DNA from: Ganoderma boninense
Taxonomy: Eukaryota; Basidiomycota; Agaricomycetes; Polyporales; Polyporaceae
Direction: 5' to 3'
Assembly (NCBI GenBank): GCA_002900995.3
Contig: PJEW03000013.1
Coordinates: forward strand, 1,017,395-1,081,394
Length of the DNA: 64,000 nt
Numbering within the stretch: the first letter of the stretch is position 1; every line of letters starts with the position of its first letter. This document shows positions 21,455 through 33,939 of this stretch, in pieces. The notes below the pieces were generated by a model. The model worked only from the letters and a program-made list of their open reading frames with translations. It was not told where the DNA came from and made no database searches. A program made the position numbers and the translations under genes.

Positions 21455-22929
21455 GCCCTCGAGCCCTCGATCTCCATTTCCTTGCTTCCCAACTCGTCGG
21501 CTCGCTTTCTGCGATATCTGGGTGTCGACTCCTTGCCTGAACGTCTTATCCGCTCCTCATGGGTCCCAGGTTGCTCAATCCCACAATGATATCTCGCCGT
21601 GGGGATGTTCACAAGTACGCCTTCTCCATCACTGATTCATCTCCTATATCTTGAGCAGGTATTTTTCCCTTCAGTCCTTCACACTGCAAGACATCCCCCC
21701 TGGTGAATCTGGCGATCAGCGCCGATGCGCACGCAATCTTTCTTCACCTCGTTCCCTCCAAGCCGTCAATATGTACCCATTCCTGTCCCACCGGCACTCG
21801 CGTCGGCGTTGTATCGAGCCTCAGGCCTTCCCGTCCGCGGCCCGCGTCGTCTATCTCAATCACTACCAGCGCCTCGTTCTTAGTGCACGACATGATCCTC
21901 GGTTGTTTCTCTGATGTGAGGACTGCACTCCCGTCGTAGGGGGTGAGGCCGCCTCTGGAGCAAGAGCATGATGGGCAGTCCTGCGAAACCGAGAAGGTCT
22001 CAGAAGATGAAGCACACCTCTTACACAGCGGAGTTATCGTAACCCCTCCTGGGAGTGTTCGGTGGGGATTAGAGGGCAAACCCCGAGCACGTCGACTCGG
22101 GCGTACGGAAGGAGACCGCGTTGGCCGTCACCAGGCGCAGAGCGTAGAGGCAGGACTGTATTATTCGGAGCCGTCCGCGCCCAGGTGAAAGGTGCAATAC
22201 GCTCATTTCCGGCGATCCTTCCCAGGCCTCCAGGGCAGGATACACCTGGGCGCGGCCTCCCCGATGAAACGAGAATGACGGAGAACGATGGGCTGCAGGA
22301 GCTCGACCCCTCTCACGAAAACGGACGGGAACGAGGCAGCTCCGAGTCGGTTCCACCCGAGATCATTTGTCTCCCCTGTGTACCTCCGAGCTAGGATGAT
22401 GCCTCTCAGCAGGGCATGGTCCACTACTCATCATCACACCTTCCATAGCGAGCATGCCGGATGATGAAGGCTCGCCTGAGTCCAAGTCTCCAGGTTACGC
22501 TCCTCTTCTTATCTCCCTTTACTGCCAGCGTTCGAATCTGGGTCCCGACCAAACGAGAGTACCTTTCACTGCCGAGCTGGTGCCCCAAACGTCGTCGAAT
22601 GTGGGTGTATGCGCTGTCTTGCCGTCTCTGTTGAGGCATCTTGTTCCTCTGGTCATATTTCCTCGTGAGCATCATGCGTTCCCTGGCCCACCACACATCT
22701 ATGACCTCGGTATCGATCGGCGAGCTCCACCTTGCCTGGCTCATCATCCCTCTTGGTCTGATCCCAAGGAGACCGCCACCATCGCCCAACCTGCCTCCTC
22801 CGCCCGAACGTCACCTACCCCGACAGGCCTCGCTCCCACCTTGCCCTCGAGGCACCGGCTGCGACAGACCTCCACACCTCCGAGTCTGACCGCAAGCTCT
22901 CGGCCCCCGCCTTTCCGGCATTTTCCTCC
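21455..22929. other. No supportable gene
   Basis: Short frames only. The first few hundred bases may be further decayed carrier sequence after 21454, but no motif can be defended. Confidence 0.4.
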
Positions 22930-24937
22930 GCCAATGCGTCTGTGGTATATACGTGGCGTGCGCCCGATGCTTTGACGGCGGTGTTCTCTCCGGACGGGTA
23001 GTCCGTTATTGGCGGATCGAACATAGACCTTCAAGGTGCCCCGAAGCCCTCCTTCGCGGCTCTTCCACCTGTGCTGTCAGCGCGTCGAGCAGCGCCTGCC
23101 CCAGCGCGCGAACCGCCTGCCCAGGTCACATAACTATGGTGGTGATAGTCACGGTGGAGTGCGTCAAGGGTGAGTCCCGATAGGTGTATCCACAGTGTAA
23201 TATGCATGCTGAAACCAAATTGATTGGCTTATCCCCACCTCCCTCACCACCACGGCATCCGATTCGCTTCTTATTTGGCTTTCCCTCCTACATGCTCTAA
23301 ATCACCCTGCGGACTTGCGGATCGTTTGCGCTATCCGATCTAGTGCAACTGTCACTGTCACTCCAAGCTGCCTCTGTATGCCCTGCGTGCACCCTCCTCT
23401 TCCTACCCACCTCTGACAAGCTGCCCTCTTTTCGGCCCCACATTCCTTCTCCACGTCCTCCTTTGGAGACCTCTGGAGGAGGATGCTGTTGTCGGATAGA
23501 GCTAGAACTCAGTACGGAGGCTCTCTGGTACGCCTCCAGTTGGTTTCGGAGCTCGCGTCGTCTATGCGTGGCTGGATTCCTGCATCATGTGCCGTCCAAG
23601 CCGGCTGTCCTGCTCCCTCTACCCATCCCTTGCTATTTCCTCCACGGTTCGCCCCAAAATCACCAGGCACGTTCTTCCGCATCCCCGTGGCCGCAACCCG
23701 ACGTAACTAGGCCCCTCGGAGTCACTGTCCTCGCTCCATCGCATCCGCATTCGCCTGTCCCCTGCGCCTTCGCTCCCTTCAACTTCGCTGCTCTGCGCAC
23801 GCGGTGTACATGTGTTTCCTCCTGGCCTCCACAGGTCTGCAAAGTTCCGAGTCGATGCGTCCACGCATTCGCATTCGACGCCGTTCGCAAGCGTTGCTTC
23901 GTTGCCCATGGACATTGTTCACTTCGCGTCCCTCCCGAGGCTCCATTGCCCCCCTGATACCTGCCATCGTTGGTGGCCCGTCGTATATCATACAATCGAG
24001 TGCCATACCAACACGGCGTCCATGCTGCTGTCGTTTCACAAGACCCCGACTCGGCGATGACGGGATCGGTAGACTTAGGTATCGACATCGTCGGGGACAC
24101 TGTCAGTGGAGCAATAGTTCAGCGACGGCTCCCGTACTGCGACAAGTCCATTACGTCGCTCGCATTCTCCCCCAACAGCTGTAGTACGATTGCGATCAGG
24201 TCAGAGCACGGACCTCCAGCGCACACTCGTCCAACTCGAGGGCGCCGTGGGTTCCTACGCATCCTCTGCCGACGAATCATGGCTCGTGTGCAGTTCCCGT
24301 CGCGGCAAGTGCTGCATCCTCAACGTCGCGTCGGGCACTCTACCTGGAATTCAACCTTTGCCAAAGCTGACGATGACGACGATGGCGGCGGCGTCTGTTC
24401 AGTGGACTCGCAAAGGTCCCGCCGGATGCGGGACACCATTGTCACGTTCGACCCGACGAGCGCAAGCACGCTCATCTAGATCGCTCCTGCTCCGAGATTA
24501 ACACTGGCGACGCAAGGACTGGGAGCAGACTCACGCAAGGGGGCCGCAAGATGGGGGCACTCATGGGCATGCGCGGCATCGCCTTCTCGACCAACGGCAA
24601 CGTCTAGGAGGCAAGTTCGAGGAATGGAGGGTATCTACTGTATGTCTGGGACGTGACTACGAGCGTTGAAGCTTCAAGCTCTCGGGGCGTGGGGACTGTG
24701 ACGCAGTCCACGGAGCGTGAACCTTCGCGTGTGGGCTGTATGTCGCGTCAGGAGTTGTGCACCGGACAGTACGGTGTGGATGGGATGCCGATGAGTCGTG
24801 CGTGTGCGCAGCGGCATTGTCCGGGCATTACGGGGCGGTTGAGCATGTCGTTTTCTCCGGATGGGAGGACACTGGTTTCGGGGTTGAAGGACGGGACTGT
24901 CGTCATCGGACAGATGCGAGATGCCATTCCGGAGTAA
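22930..24937 (+). pseudogene. Decayed WD40-repeat gene
   Basis: Scattered plus-strand blocks carry WD40 signatures in changing frames: DALTAVFSPDG at about 22970, SITSLAFSPNS near 24150, ALSGHYGAVEHVVFS with FSPDGRTLVSGLKDGTVVI around 24800-24910, and a repeat-like SSADESWLVCSSRRGKCCIL near 24265. Stops and frame changes separate them. WD40 propellers are protein-interaction scaffolds and in agaricomycetes are often the sensor ends of NLR-like proteins, but no NACHT or other partner domain is seen. The number of original repeats cannot be counted. Confidence 0.6.
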
Positions 24938-27900
24938 GAGCTAGACACGGAGCCTGCAGGAGGCACAGTGCATGTCACTCCGTAACTTAATATATATTTT
25001 TGCGTGTCTGGTAACGTCGTGTGCAGGCGGGTCGGGAGCCGTGTGTGGACCAGCCGAAGACTCGCAGATTCTCCGTGGATTGTACTGCGTTAAGGGTGTT
25101 TTCCGCATTCTGGAGAGTAATGTTCAGCGTTCAAGGAGGGACCACTGGCGCTATATGCACGGTCTGCTTCTTCAAGGCCCCTTGGGTCATTTACGGTACG
25201 TCACGAATACTCTTGTTCCCGGTAAGAAATATATATTGACAACCCCGAAATGGGGTGGCTGAACAGGTGGTCTACCTACATCATGATCGCGCCACCATAG
25301 TAGCCTCAGCGGGCGAGCCGCAAAGCCAGTCTTCTTGCCCAGTGCTCGAGATCAGGCCTCGATCAGGACCTGCATCCTCGTATATCCATTGCAGCTCTCG
25401 GCTGCTCACCACAGAGCCCCCAGCCGGGTATTTGAACTGGATGCGAAAGGATCAGTCCGGCTGGCAGCAGACGGCAAGACGCCGCTCAACGACTACCTGG
25501 AGGCCGGCCACTCCGGCATTCGTACGCCGTCCGCCGAGCTCAGGTCCCCTTGCATGTATGTCAGTCTCTCACTGGTCAGTTGGCGTTAGCTGGAGGTCGT
25601 CTCAACTTTGCCGCGGATATCCCGTCCGTCGAGATTTCGTCTGCGCAATAATCGATTTGAGGTCGATGGGGGGAGGGGTAACAAGGAGCCTCGGAGAAGG
25701 GCCATCGTTCGATATTCCCGCTGACACCTTGCGCGACCAGCGACCGACTCCCGGACTTTCTTGACCCCCTTCTCCGTCTCCAGCTGCGACAAGCCGCTCG
25801 TACCGTGCCTCTGTGCACCGTATACCATTTTTGAAGCGTTTGGATAGGCGTGTAGCGGGAAGGCGAGTACTCTTCCAGTACAGTGAATTCGAGCAAGTGG
25901 CGATTTTCTGGAGCCTCAGCAGAGGGTCACCAACGTCGCAACGTCGGACGCGAAACCTATACCGTAATATCAGTCATTAGCAAGGGGTCTGCTTCAAGGC
26001 TCAGTAGTGACTCACGAATCACCTACTGTATGCCCGACTGCTTCGAGCGCGACGGTGGTCGTTTTAGGCTCGCCCGAGCCTCCTTCGCCACGTCGCAAAC
26101 GTTTTTGGTAGACGGAGCTATGGCCGATCGCCTACGACGTCTCCTCTCCTGCGGCTTCTGATCCTCAGGGGAGCTGCCGCTACAGCGTAAGCTCTGCTCT
26201 CGCCGATCCCCTACTCGAGCAGTACCTGGCTATCGGGGCAGTAACATCGTAGCTGAGCAGTCGGTGTCCCGCCTCGAGATGTTCGGGATGCAGGACGTCC
26301 GCCCGGCAGGATCGCCTATGGAGAGCCGGCTATGGTGCCCACGTCCGTGGAATTACACTGAAATCACACGATATCCAGCCTCAACGAGACCGGGCGTGTT
26401 CGTAGTGGAGGTGAACAGCAGGAGTCTGTGAGTGCAGTTTAGAGTACATCCCGAAGGACGGGGCTTGAGCGATCGTTGTCGTGGACCTACCCGAGCGGCA
26501 CCGCATTGCACCATGATTCCTTGCCCACGTCATCGGCAGCTCTCTCCGCACAGAGCGCGAGACCCGTCTGATATAACATCCGGACAACGACGTCGCGTCA
26601 AAGTGACTGTGGGTGTCCAATGGTATGGCGCCGACGTGCCACGGCGTTCGCGCCCGCTCTCGAGATTCGTGTTATTCGACCTCGAGCGAGCCGCATACAT
26701 GATGCAAGCGCGTTTCATGTGATTTGTTCTACCTCGTCGGCGCTTCTGGTCCGTCCGGGAGATGAACATGAATATTGACTGTATAAATGTACGTGAGTGC
26801 GCATTGTGATGGACCTGGTTCGAGCAATGCGCGGCTTACTTGTGCGGGACCAACAGATCGCGTCGTAAGTGTCCACGTACCGCTCCGACAACCGTCGCGC
26901 AGCATTTTCGGGGTCCGCCTGTGTCTGGAGTCTGTGTTGGAAAGCACAGATATGCCTTCCCTACAACTTCAACTACGCTGTGATTGGGCGGTCGTGGGTG
27001 GTCACTGGTACGTGCCTGTTGAATGAACTCGCGCCCTCGTTGTCAGCACCAGCATAAAACAACATGATTTACAGACCTCGCATGGAGAGGCCCACCTCTG
27101 GGGGTAACTCTGCGGCGATGATGGTGCCGACATCCTAACCTATTCATCCGGCCGTATGAAGGCGCAAAGTGCCCACTTGCATCGTTCCGCAGGCATCTGT
27201 TGATTCATGGCGTGCGTGTGCAGGGGTGGTGTCCGGATTCGCGTGCTGGTCGGCTCAAATGGCATTCAGCCAGCAGGCTCTGCGGTGCTGTCATGCGAGA
27301 ACGCGAGAAGGAAGGTCCGAGGTCGAGGAGCACTCACGACCTGGGCCACGCAGTACAGCAACGGCTTGCTAGATCGTGCTCGACATCGACGCCGGGGTTG
27401 CCGATACTCGGTGCTCTGGGCCAGGAATTCCGGTGCTATCGAATCGATCGCTTCAGCATGAGACCACGAGGGAGGAAATGAAGGTAAACCTACCAGATAG
27501 CAGTGCGCCAGAGCAGGGTCTGACCAGGGAGTGCAATGTCGGTGGGGCAGTCGATCGGCCGGGTCAAGCAGCATATCCCTGAGAAGTGCAGTCAGGCAGA
27601 AGCGACGAAGAGAAGCCTGGAGTTAACGTAGCATTTAGTGCAGCGAGACAGCATGGGGGATAGCTTGCTCAGAAGCAGCTCTATGCAGAGTGCCAAGTTC
27701 GCTAGGGAGGGCCTGGAGATGGTCGTCGAACTGTGGTTGAAACCCGGCACCGCGGCGTTGCGTAGGCCCTAAGTGCCATGTACGATTCGTCTGCGCTTGC
27801 TTCCAACTATATAAGATCCAGTTGAGGAGGAATACCATGCCGTCTGCGCAGGGCAAAGCAATGATTGCAGACGAACGAGGCGGCTAAATGTCGAGACCAG

Positions 27901-28700
27901 AAAAGCGGGGACGCAAGCGCCTATTGCAGAGGGGCAGAAACGCAGAGCAGGAGGGAAAGGCCCGTAAGCGAGAACAAGGCCTTCGACCGTCGATCGTCAG
28001 CAAAGGCCGAGTCGTGGACTAGCAGAGACGAGCTGCAGCTCGCGGCGTCTGGCCTTCACGGAGCGCCTGGTCCAGCTCCTCCCCGATCTCCTCACCCATT
28101 CGACGTTTATGCTGTCCGCCTCTAGTCCTTCCTGCATTCAGCTCCTGGCCTCTCCTCACCACGGCCCAACCGCAGCCGGAGTCGTCCTAAACATGAACAG
28201 CCGTCGTTCATCGATCATCCCCCGCCCTCGCCAGCTGGCCTCCAACCCTTTGGATCCCTCCGCCAGCGAAACCGGAAAAGCGACCCAGGCGAGTCTCCGT
28301 ATGCCAGTGCGCTATTCTCCATCTCCCGTGCAAGTCTTCCATCGGCCCGAACACCTCTCGCCTGCACTGCCAGCGGTGTGTGCAAATCCTCCCGGGTTCG
28401 CCTTCGTCATCTACACGCTGGCAACTTTCCCGCTCGCGGAGATGCCTGGAAATGCGAGGCAGAAGTGCTACGCCGTTACTCGCAGGCGATATTGGTCCCA
28501 GGTGAGTGCGCCATCTTCCGCGTGTGTCTGAGCGCGGTCCTCGACTGTCCGCTCTTATTCTTGCCCACGCCTCCCAGCTCAGTCTCGCTCTGAGTGCTCA
28601 CGAGAGACGTACGTACCTCGGCGTCCCCGTCCATACGCGACGCCTGATCCTGCGTCTCTTGTGCCGCAAGTCTCGAATCCACGCCACTGATAGTGTGGGT
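24938..28700. other. Long segment with only unassigned coding-like scraps
   Basis: Two plus-strand stretches are protein-like but unrecognised: 25021-25195 (ending WVIYG at a GTACGTCAC donor-like site) and about 25390-25560 (VFELDAKGSVRLAADGKTPL). A frame at 28109-28531 is open for 140 codons without a known domain. The remainder shows no gene, repeat or RNA that I can support. Confidence 0.35.
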
Positions 28701-28765
28701 CGCAATTCTCATGAGGACGTCGCAATTCTCATGAGGACGCCGCAATTCTCATGAGGACGTCGCAA
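28701..28765. repeat. 20-bp tandem repeat, 3.25 copies
   Basis: The unit CGCAATTCTCATGAGGACGT repeats at 28701, 28721 (last base C) and 28741, followed by a partial CGCAA. Near-identical units suggest recent slippage. Confidence 0.95.
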
Positions 28766-28824
28766 GGCTGCCCGATATCCCTGCACACACCAGGATAATC
28801 ACAGTCAGTCGCGATAAAGAAAGA

Positions 28825-29075
28825 AAAGGCTGAGCCACGAGCTTACCCGTAAACTGTACGCAGCGAACGCGCTGAGCGCGACGTCGAGCCGCGCTTGTAA
28901 TACTTAGGGGGCTCCGATGAGCGTGAGGCGACTGGTGTGGGGAACGTGGAAGGGGAAGGACAGCGCCATGCAAGCCCAGTAGAACATTCGTGAAGCCCCA
29001 TGGCAGACTGGCCTCTTCCTCTTTTACCAATCCACGCGTTCGGGCGCAATCGGAGCCGTTTGAAACATGAGCACG
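28825..29075 (-). repeat. Dispersed repeat, copy 2
   Basis: Partner of 19265-19530, with the same ordered blocks (GTACGCAGCGAAC, AGAACATTCGTGAAGCCCCA, CAATCCACGCGTTCGG). It lies downstream, on the same strand, of the F-box exon at 30245-30550, so it may be a distal exon of that F-box family, but the N gap at 30103-30202 prevents joining them. Confidence 0.6.
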
Positions 29076-30102
29076 ACGTGTGTGGATCGTCATGCTAGGC
29101 CTGAGAGCGCATCTTTGACGTCTCCAGCAGAGGGCTGAACCACACATCCGAAAGGTGTTTCCCTCGTCTAGCTTCGCAGCCCGCTCCGGTACCCGAATGC
29201 GCGCCTTCGACGCTCACGACGTCTACTGCCCGACCTGCCTTCGAATATCGCCAGGAGCACCTCAGTCTGGAAGCCAGACGGATTTTGCAACGGCCGAACG
29301 CAAGGGTTCTCGTTCTTCGTACACCTGATGGTTCCCGGCACTGCGTTGCGGGTTCGTGCTCCGTGCTTCCAGAGGCAACAATGAGGAGCTGGGAGCTTTG
29401 ATGTCGTATGCGAGGATGGGTACACTACCGACACCGACCTGAGTTCTCAGTACGGCTCTCCGACGTGGGTGGCGACAGGGACGATGCCAGGAATCCAGTT
29501 ATCGGAGGGTAGAACTCTAAGCCTCGAGATGCGAGCAGACCGTTCTATCCAGGAGAGGCTAGCGAGGGTGGCTAGACATGGTCCAAGAGATGTTGAGGTA
29601 TCCTCGGAGGCAGACGGGCGAGACAAATGGACGCAGGTAGAGAGATCGGCGAGAATGGGCATCCTGCATCTGCGAACGGGACGCTGATGACGCCCTCCTC
29701 ACCCTCGACCGCGCGCACACTGGCGTCCTCCACGAAGGAGGCAGTCTTGCATGGTGGCGCTTCACGGTTTCGTGACGGCCGGCGCTGTAGCTGTATCCTT
29801 CCTTGGGTCCTTGCCTTCGAATAGGGCATGCCCCGCATTCGCACTCTGGCAACTCCTCGCAAGACGCATCGGGGGCAGCCTGGGCGTGGACATGGCATCG
29901 CGAGCAGGATGTGAGCCTTCGCCTTCCGCTTCCTTGGCTTCCATGACCGTACTGCTCGCCGTTTCGCAGCACCAGCCATCCCTTCTCTGAAACTCCAGCT
30001 TGAACTCGATGTAACTCAGCCGTATCCAAGATATCCTGCGCATGCTGATCAGACAGAGATCGGTGAAGAGAGGATGACGGACAAAAAGGTTGCATGGCTG
30101 TC

Positions 30103-30202
30103 NNNNNNNNNNNNNNNNNNNNNNNNNNNNNNNNNNNNNNNNNNNNNNNNNNNNNNNNNNNNNNNNNNNNNNNNNNNNNNNNNNNNNNNNNNNNNNNNNN
30201 NN
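30103..30202. other. Scaffold gap (100 N)
   Basis: Exactly 100 N; true length unknown. It interrupts the sequence downstream of the F-box exon at 30245-30550. Confidence 0.99.
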
Positions 30203-30244
30203 AATCCTGAGAGCCAAGCTGGTTAGCGTTCAATAAATGGCCGA

Positions 30245-30550
30245 TCATCCGTAGCTGGCACATACTGGAGAGTCGGGAGAGCGGGTCTCGTCCCTGTAGG
30301 ATGGAAGGACCATGAAGAGAGGCTCAATATCGGTAAGCACCGACCACAGAGCATCCAAGGCGTGCGGAGAAAAGAAGGTGGACACTAGAGCTAGGGATGC
30401 GAGGTTTTGTTGCGCCTGCAGACGGCTGCTCGTGAGCGCGTTGTCGGAGTTGTAGTGCATCTTGAGACATTCATCGCTCGGGTACACGGGTTTTAACTCC
30501 TGGCAGATCATTCTCACCACATCATGGCATGAAAATAGGCGTCTAGACAT
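30245..30550 (-). CDS. F-box protein, first exon (partial gene)
   Basis: From the ATG at 30550 the frame reads MSRRLFSCHDVVRMICQELK, then NLASLALVSTFFSPHALDAL and LWSVLTDIEPLFMVLPSYRD. This is the degenerate F-box of agaricomycete F-box/LRR-like proteins, with the usual LWxxL...PLxxLLP extension. F-box proteins recruit substrates to SCF ubiquitin ligases through Skp1. The downstream part of the gene, on the same strand at lower coordinates, is not recognisable and is cut by the gap, so the gene may be a fragment. The frame end at 30245 is probably not the real C terminus. Confidence 0.65.
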   Translation of the reverse strand: MSRRLFSCHDVVRMICQELKPVYPSDECLKMHYNSDNALTSSRLQAQQNLASLALVSTFFSPHALDALWSVLTDIEPLFMVLPSYRDETRSPDSPVCASYG

Positions 30551-31391
30551 TGCGTGAGGGGGGAAGCTAGGGATGATTGAGTTGTATTAGGACGAATAGT
30601 AACGGTGACGCTGACGCGTCGGAAGCGCGATAAGCGCCTGAAGTGCCACGTCAATAAAGCCAAATCCGCTCGGCGCCTTTTCGTCCCCGCGTAGCTACTT
30701 CCCTCTGATTTCGAGGATTCAGGCATAAGTCGACTAAGTAGAATATTAGAAACCTTCCCAGAAATTTAGGGAGAGTAGTGCAGAAGGAAGTGACATTGCG
30801 CTCCCCGCCGCACTCCGCAGTAGTGTTCCGCGGACAGCCCAAAGGGCGTCTCGGCGGTCTCGCCGTTTCTCAAATTTCTCAATAGACCACTTAACAGATT
30901 TCAGGAGGGGTCTAAGCGACCATGATCACTGGCTATGTATGCGGCCGTAGCCGTAGCCATAGTCAGCCAGGCGGTGAATCTGCTGTTCCCGTTAGCTTGG
31001 GTGTATAGCACATGTAAGGGAGAGGCGAACTCATGACAAAAATAACACTGCATTATGTTGTAGTAGAACCATGCAAGTACCCTTACTACGGCACACACAA
31101 CTACCGCTCTTAGCTCAAATGATATACTGGCAGCTTTACATATACCGATAGACAATGTAATATAGTTTTTACAAACACAAGCTGAGCCTGGCGGAACGGT
31201 GATGGAAGGCTGAATACGCCAGATGTAGCAAATCGGACCAACCCGAGGCGTACAGTTTTCCCGCCTATCGCCCAGTGCAGTTCCAGCCTGTCCGCATGGC
31301 CAGCTCATACTCATTGCCCACCGTGGTCCCCAGTGGAGCGGCAGCCCATGTCGCGGCGCTCGTGTTCGGCGGTGTGCCGAACCGGTGTATT

Positions 31392-33669
31392 CAGCCAACC
31401 TTCCAAGACCAGCAAGGACCTAAGGACTGACGTCAGTAGAACCTCTAATGGGGTATAAGTATACACACCGAGAGGATCCATACGTTCATGCTGCGCCCCT
31501 GTCCACAGACCGAGGACACCCATCGCGGACGCGACGCCACCGACCTGGACGCCTTCCGATACCCACTCGTCCATCTCGCCACCTTCAACCGACGAACACT
31601 GAGGAAATCAACCACAGTCAGCGGAGGCAACGGAATTGAACAAGTGTACGTCAGCTTACCAGAACCCACCGGACGCTTCCATCCGTGATCACAGTCACTG
31701 TGCCATGTAGGGAGCGTGGCTGTCCATGGATCATTGCGCCTGTCGTCTCGCCGACGAAGTGGATGGTAGGAAGGTGCGCGTATTCGGGTATTTCGCACTT
31801 GGAATATGACTTGATGCGAAGGCGCATGGAGATGATGCGGACCGCCTCTTGTAGGTGTGGCTCCTCGAACTCGCCCGAGAGCTGCAACTCAATCTAAGTC
31901 AGTCATGAGTGCCTTCCCGCATCGGCACACAGGCAGCCGGCTCACATTGTGCACTGTAAGATAGACGTTTCTCAGCAACGTGGTCAGAGACATGTAATGA
32001 AAGCAAGCAGCACTTACACATCAAGTCGCGGTAGTCGAGCCAGCATATACAACGTCTGAAAGTAACGGCCACTCGTCAGCAACAGGACGTTATATAAATA
32101 ATGTGGTAGAGATACTCACTTCCACACCCCAGTCACTCCCGCCCAGTCCCATCCCTCAGCGCCGCCCGTCTCATTATCGTTGATCTTGCCTTTCCCCTTC
32201 TCGTCCTTGGGCTCGACTGGTGAAGGCAGCCTGTACGCCGTCCAGTCGTACGGCGCGGTTCCACGCCGCAGGCCGTCGAGCGACAACAGGCCCCGGAGAT
32301 CCTGAGACTGGAACGACTCGCGTAGATTCGCCTCTACCACGACGCGCACCGCCGCAAGGTACGCCCAGTCCGCGTAGAGTTGCGCCGACGAGGGTACCTC
32401 CTCCGGCGCGTCGTCCTGCGATGCAGACTCCGCGCGCACCGAGTCCTCCTCTTCCTCCTCCCCTTCTTCTTCCTCTTCTCCCCCTTGCCATCCCCTCTCG
32501 TCTTGCCCCTCTTCGTCGTCGTGGGTATGTGCGAGCTCGGAGTTTGGAGTTACGCAAAAGAGCGCGAGGATCGGCTGCAAGAGCTGGTCGTCGTCGGTAA
32601 CCGCGTCCGTCGCCCTGCGGCCGTCGGAGCACGGTAGGAACGGCCCCCAGTGGCGATTGCGCGCGAGGTACCGCATGTTGTAGACGCGCATCCGCGCGAG
32701 CCGCCGCGCGCGTTTCAATTGGTTCTCCACGGTCATGTAAGATGCGGCGGCTGTATCCGGGACAGTAGTAGAACAGGACGACCAGGATGATGCACGGCTG
32801 CTAGAAGAGCGGGTGGACGAGCCGTCCAGTATCTTAGGAGGCGTGCTTTCTCTAGAGGCGGGTGGTGCGGACGAAGGGCCCGGCTGGGGGGTGGGGGTGA
32901 AGCCGGTGCAGGCGATGATGTGCGCGGCGGCCTGTATTTCGCGAAGTTCGGGGTCGCTGAGGAACTGACCGACCAGCCCGCCGGCCCATCTGTGCCCGGA
33001 AAACGCCGCGGTGATCTCCACTGGGAGTCCCTTCTCCAGGACAGACTCAAGCCAGGACGTGTTGCTCGCGCGGAGCGACTGCCCGAATACGCGGCCGTGC
33101 GTGTCCGTCGAGTTCGGGCTACCAATCGCCTGCGGGAGTGGGGGGAAGGTGGGGTAGCTCGAGCTCGTGGTGTTCTTAAGGTTTGCCCCCGCGTCTGCGC
33201 AGTCGAGGGAGGAGAAGACGAGGGTAGGGGGACAGGTCATCGCGGAGCGCATCACAGAGAGTATGGCGTTGAACGCACATGTATTCCGTAGCGTCTGCTG
33301 CAAGTCCGTCACCGGGTCCACTGCTTCCTTCGCGACTGGGTCCGACTGCCATCGGATGTAGCCCGCGGCCCAAATGCGTCGCTTGAACTCGCCGCTCCAG
33401 TCGAAGGTCTCCTCGAGCAGTTCCTGGAAGTGCGAGGACATGCATTGGACCCAGCCTGGGTCGCCGCCAGATGCGCGGGGATCGTCGAATGTGGTCAGGA
33501 AAATCTCGCGCCAAAGGTGGTTGTCTGCCGTGTGATAGACCAAAGCGTAATGGGCCTTGCATGTCTGGGCGAACGAGGCGATAGCTTGGGGGAATCCGCC
33601 TGCTGCGGTGGAGATGAGGATGTTCTCGACGAGCTCTGTGGGGAGGGTGAAGATGGAATGGGACGCCAT
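31392..33669 (-). CDS. F-box domain protein, six exons including an 8-nt microexon
   Basis: Exons: 33669-32120, 32055-32018, 31953-31946, 31893-31660, 31598-31469, 31420-31392, totalling 1989 nt (662 codons plus TGA). All introns are 48-64 nt with GT-AG ends (donors GTGAGT, GTAAGT, GTGAGC, GTAAGC, GTGTGT). The protein starts MASHSIFTLPTELVENILIS, an F-box, then FAQTCKAHYALVYHTADNHL. The middle has Ser-rich and Glu-rich (EEEEEGEEEEED) linkers. The spliced part reads WDWAGVTGVWK, RCIC, WLDYRDLMLHNIEL, then a beta-rich domain (GTVTVITDGSVRWVL), ending DPLGPCWSWKVG. It is probably a substrate receptor for SCF ubiquitin ligases; substrate unknown. ATG 33669 is chosen because the F-box begins there, although an in-frame ATG lies at 33942. 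A repeat with a nested retroelement begins 270 bp upstream of the start. No disabling change is seen, so this is one of the few likely functional host genes here. Confidence 0.85.
31946..31953 (-). other. 8-nt microexon of the F-box gene
   Basis: Minus strand: CTTACAG, then TGCACAAT, then GTGAGC. With one base from the previous exon it encodes Leu-His-Asn, giving the continuous reading DLM-LHN-IEL. Skipping it would shift the frame. Branch-like CTGAC/CTGAG sequences are present in both flanking introns. Confidence 0.8.
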
Positions 33670-33939
33670 GGGGTGGTTCCAGGACGTCCGAGTCGCAGAG
33701 GAGGAGTATGTGGTGGTCGAGGGGATGAGTAAGGTGCGACGCTGACCGGGGGAAACACCGTAAGCACACGACGCGAGCGATTGGATTAGATGCAGGCTCG
33801 GGCTGCGAGCCACACGAAAGTAAGTTACGTTCGATCCACTGAGCAGTCCCACGTCTGCGTCCCATGGCCACTTGTTCTCCGTGGCTCTCAGCCTTCGGTC
33901 TTCGGTCCTCGAAATGCCGTCACACTCTCCAGCCGCAAG

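Noticed and set aside
23343..23957. Plus-strand ORF of 204 codons
   Set aside because: Pro/Ser/Cys-rich composition typical of chance frames in pyrimidine-rich DNA; equally long frames on the other strand; no motif.
32220..32637. Plus-strand ORFs opposite the F-box gene
   Set aside because: GC-rich antisense shadows of an exon whose six-exon model is in frame throughout.
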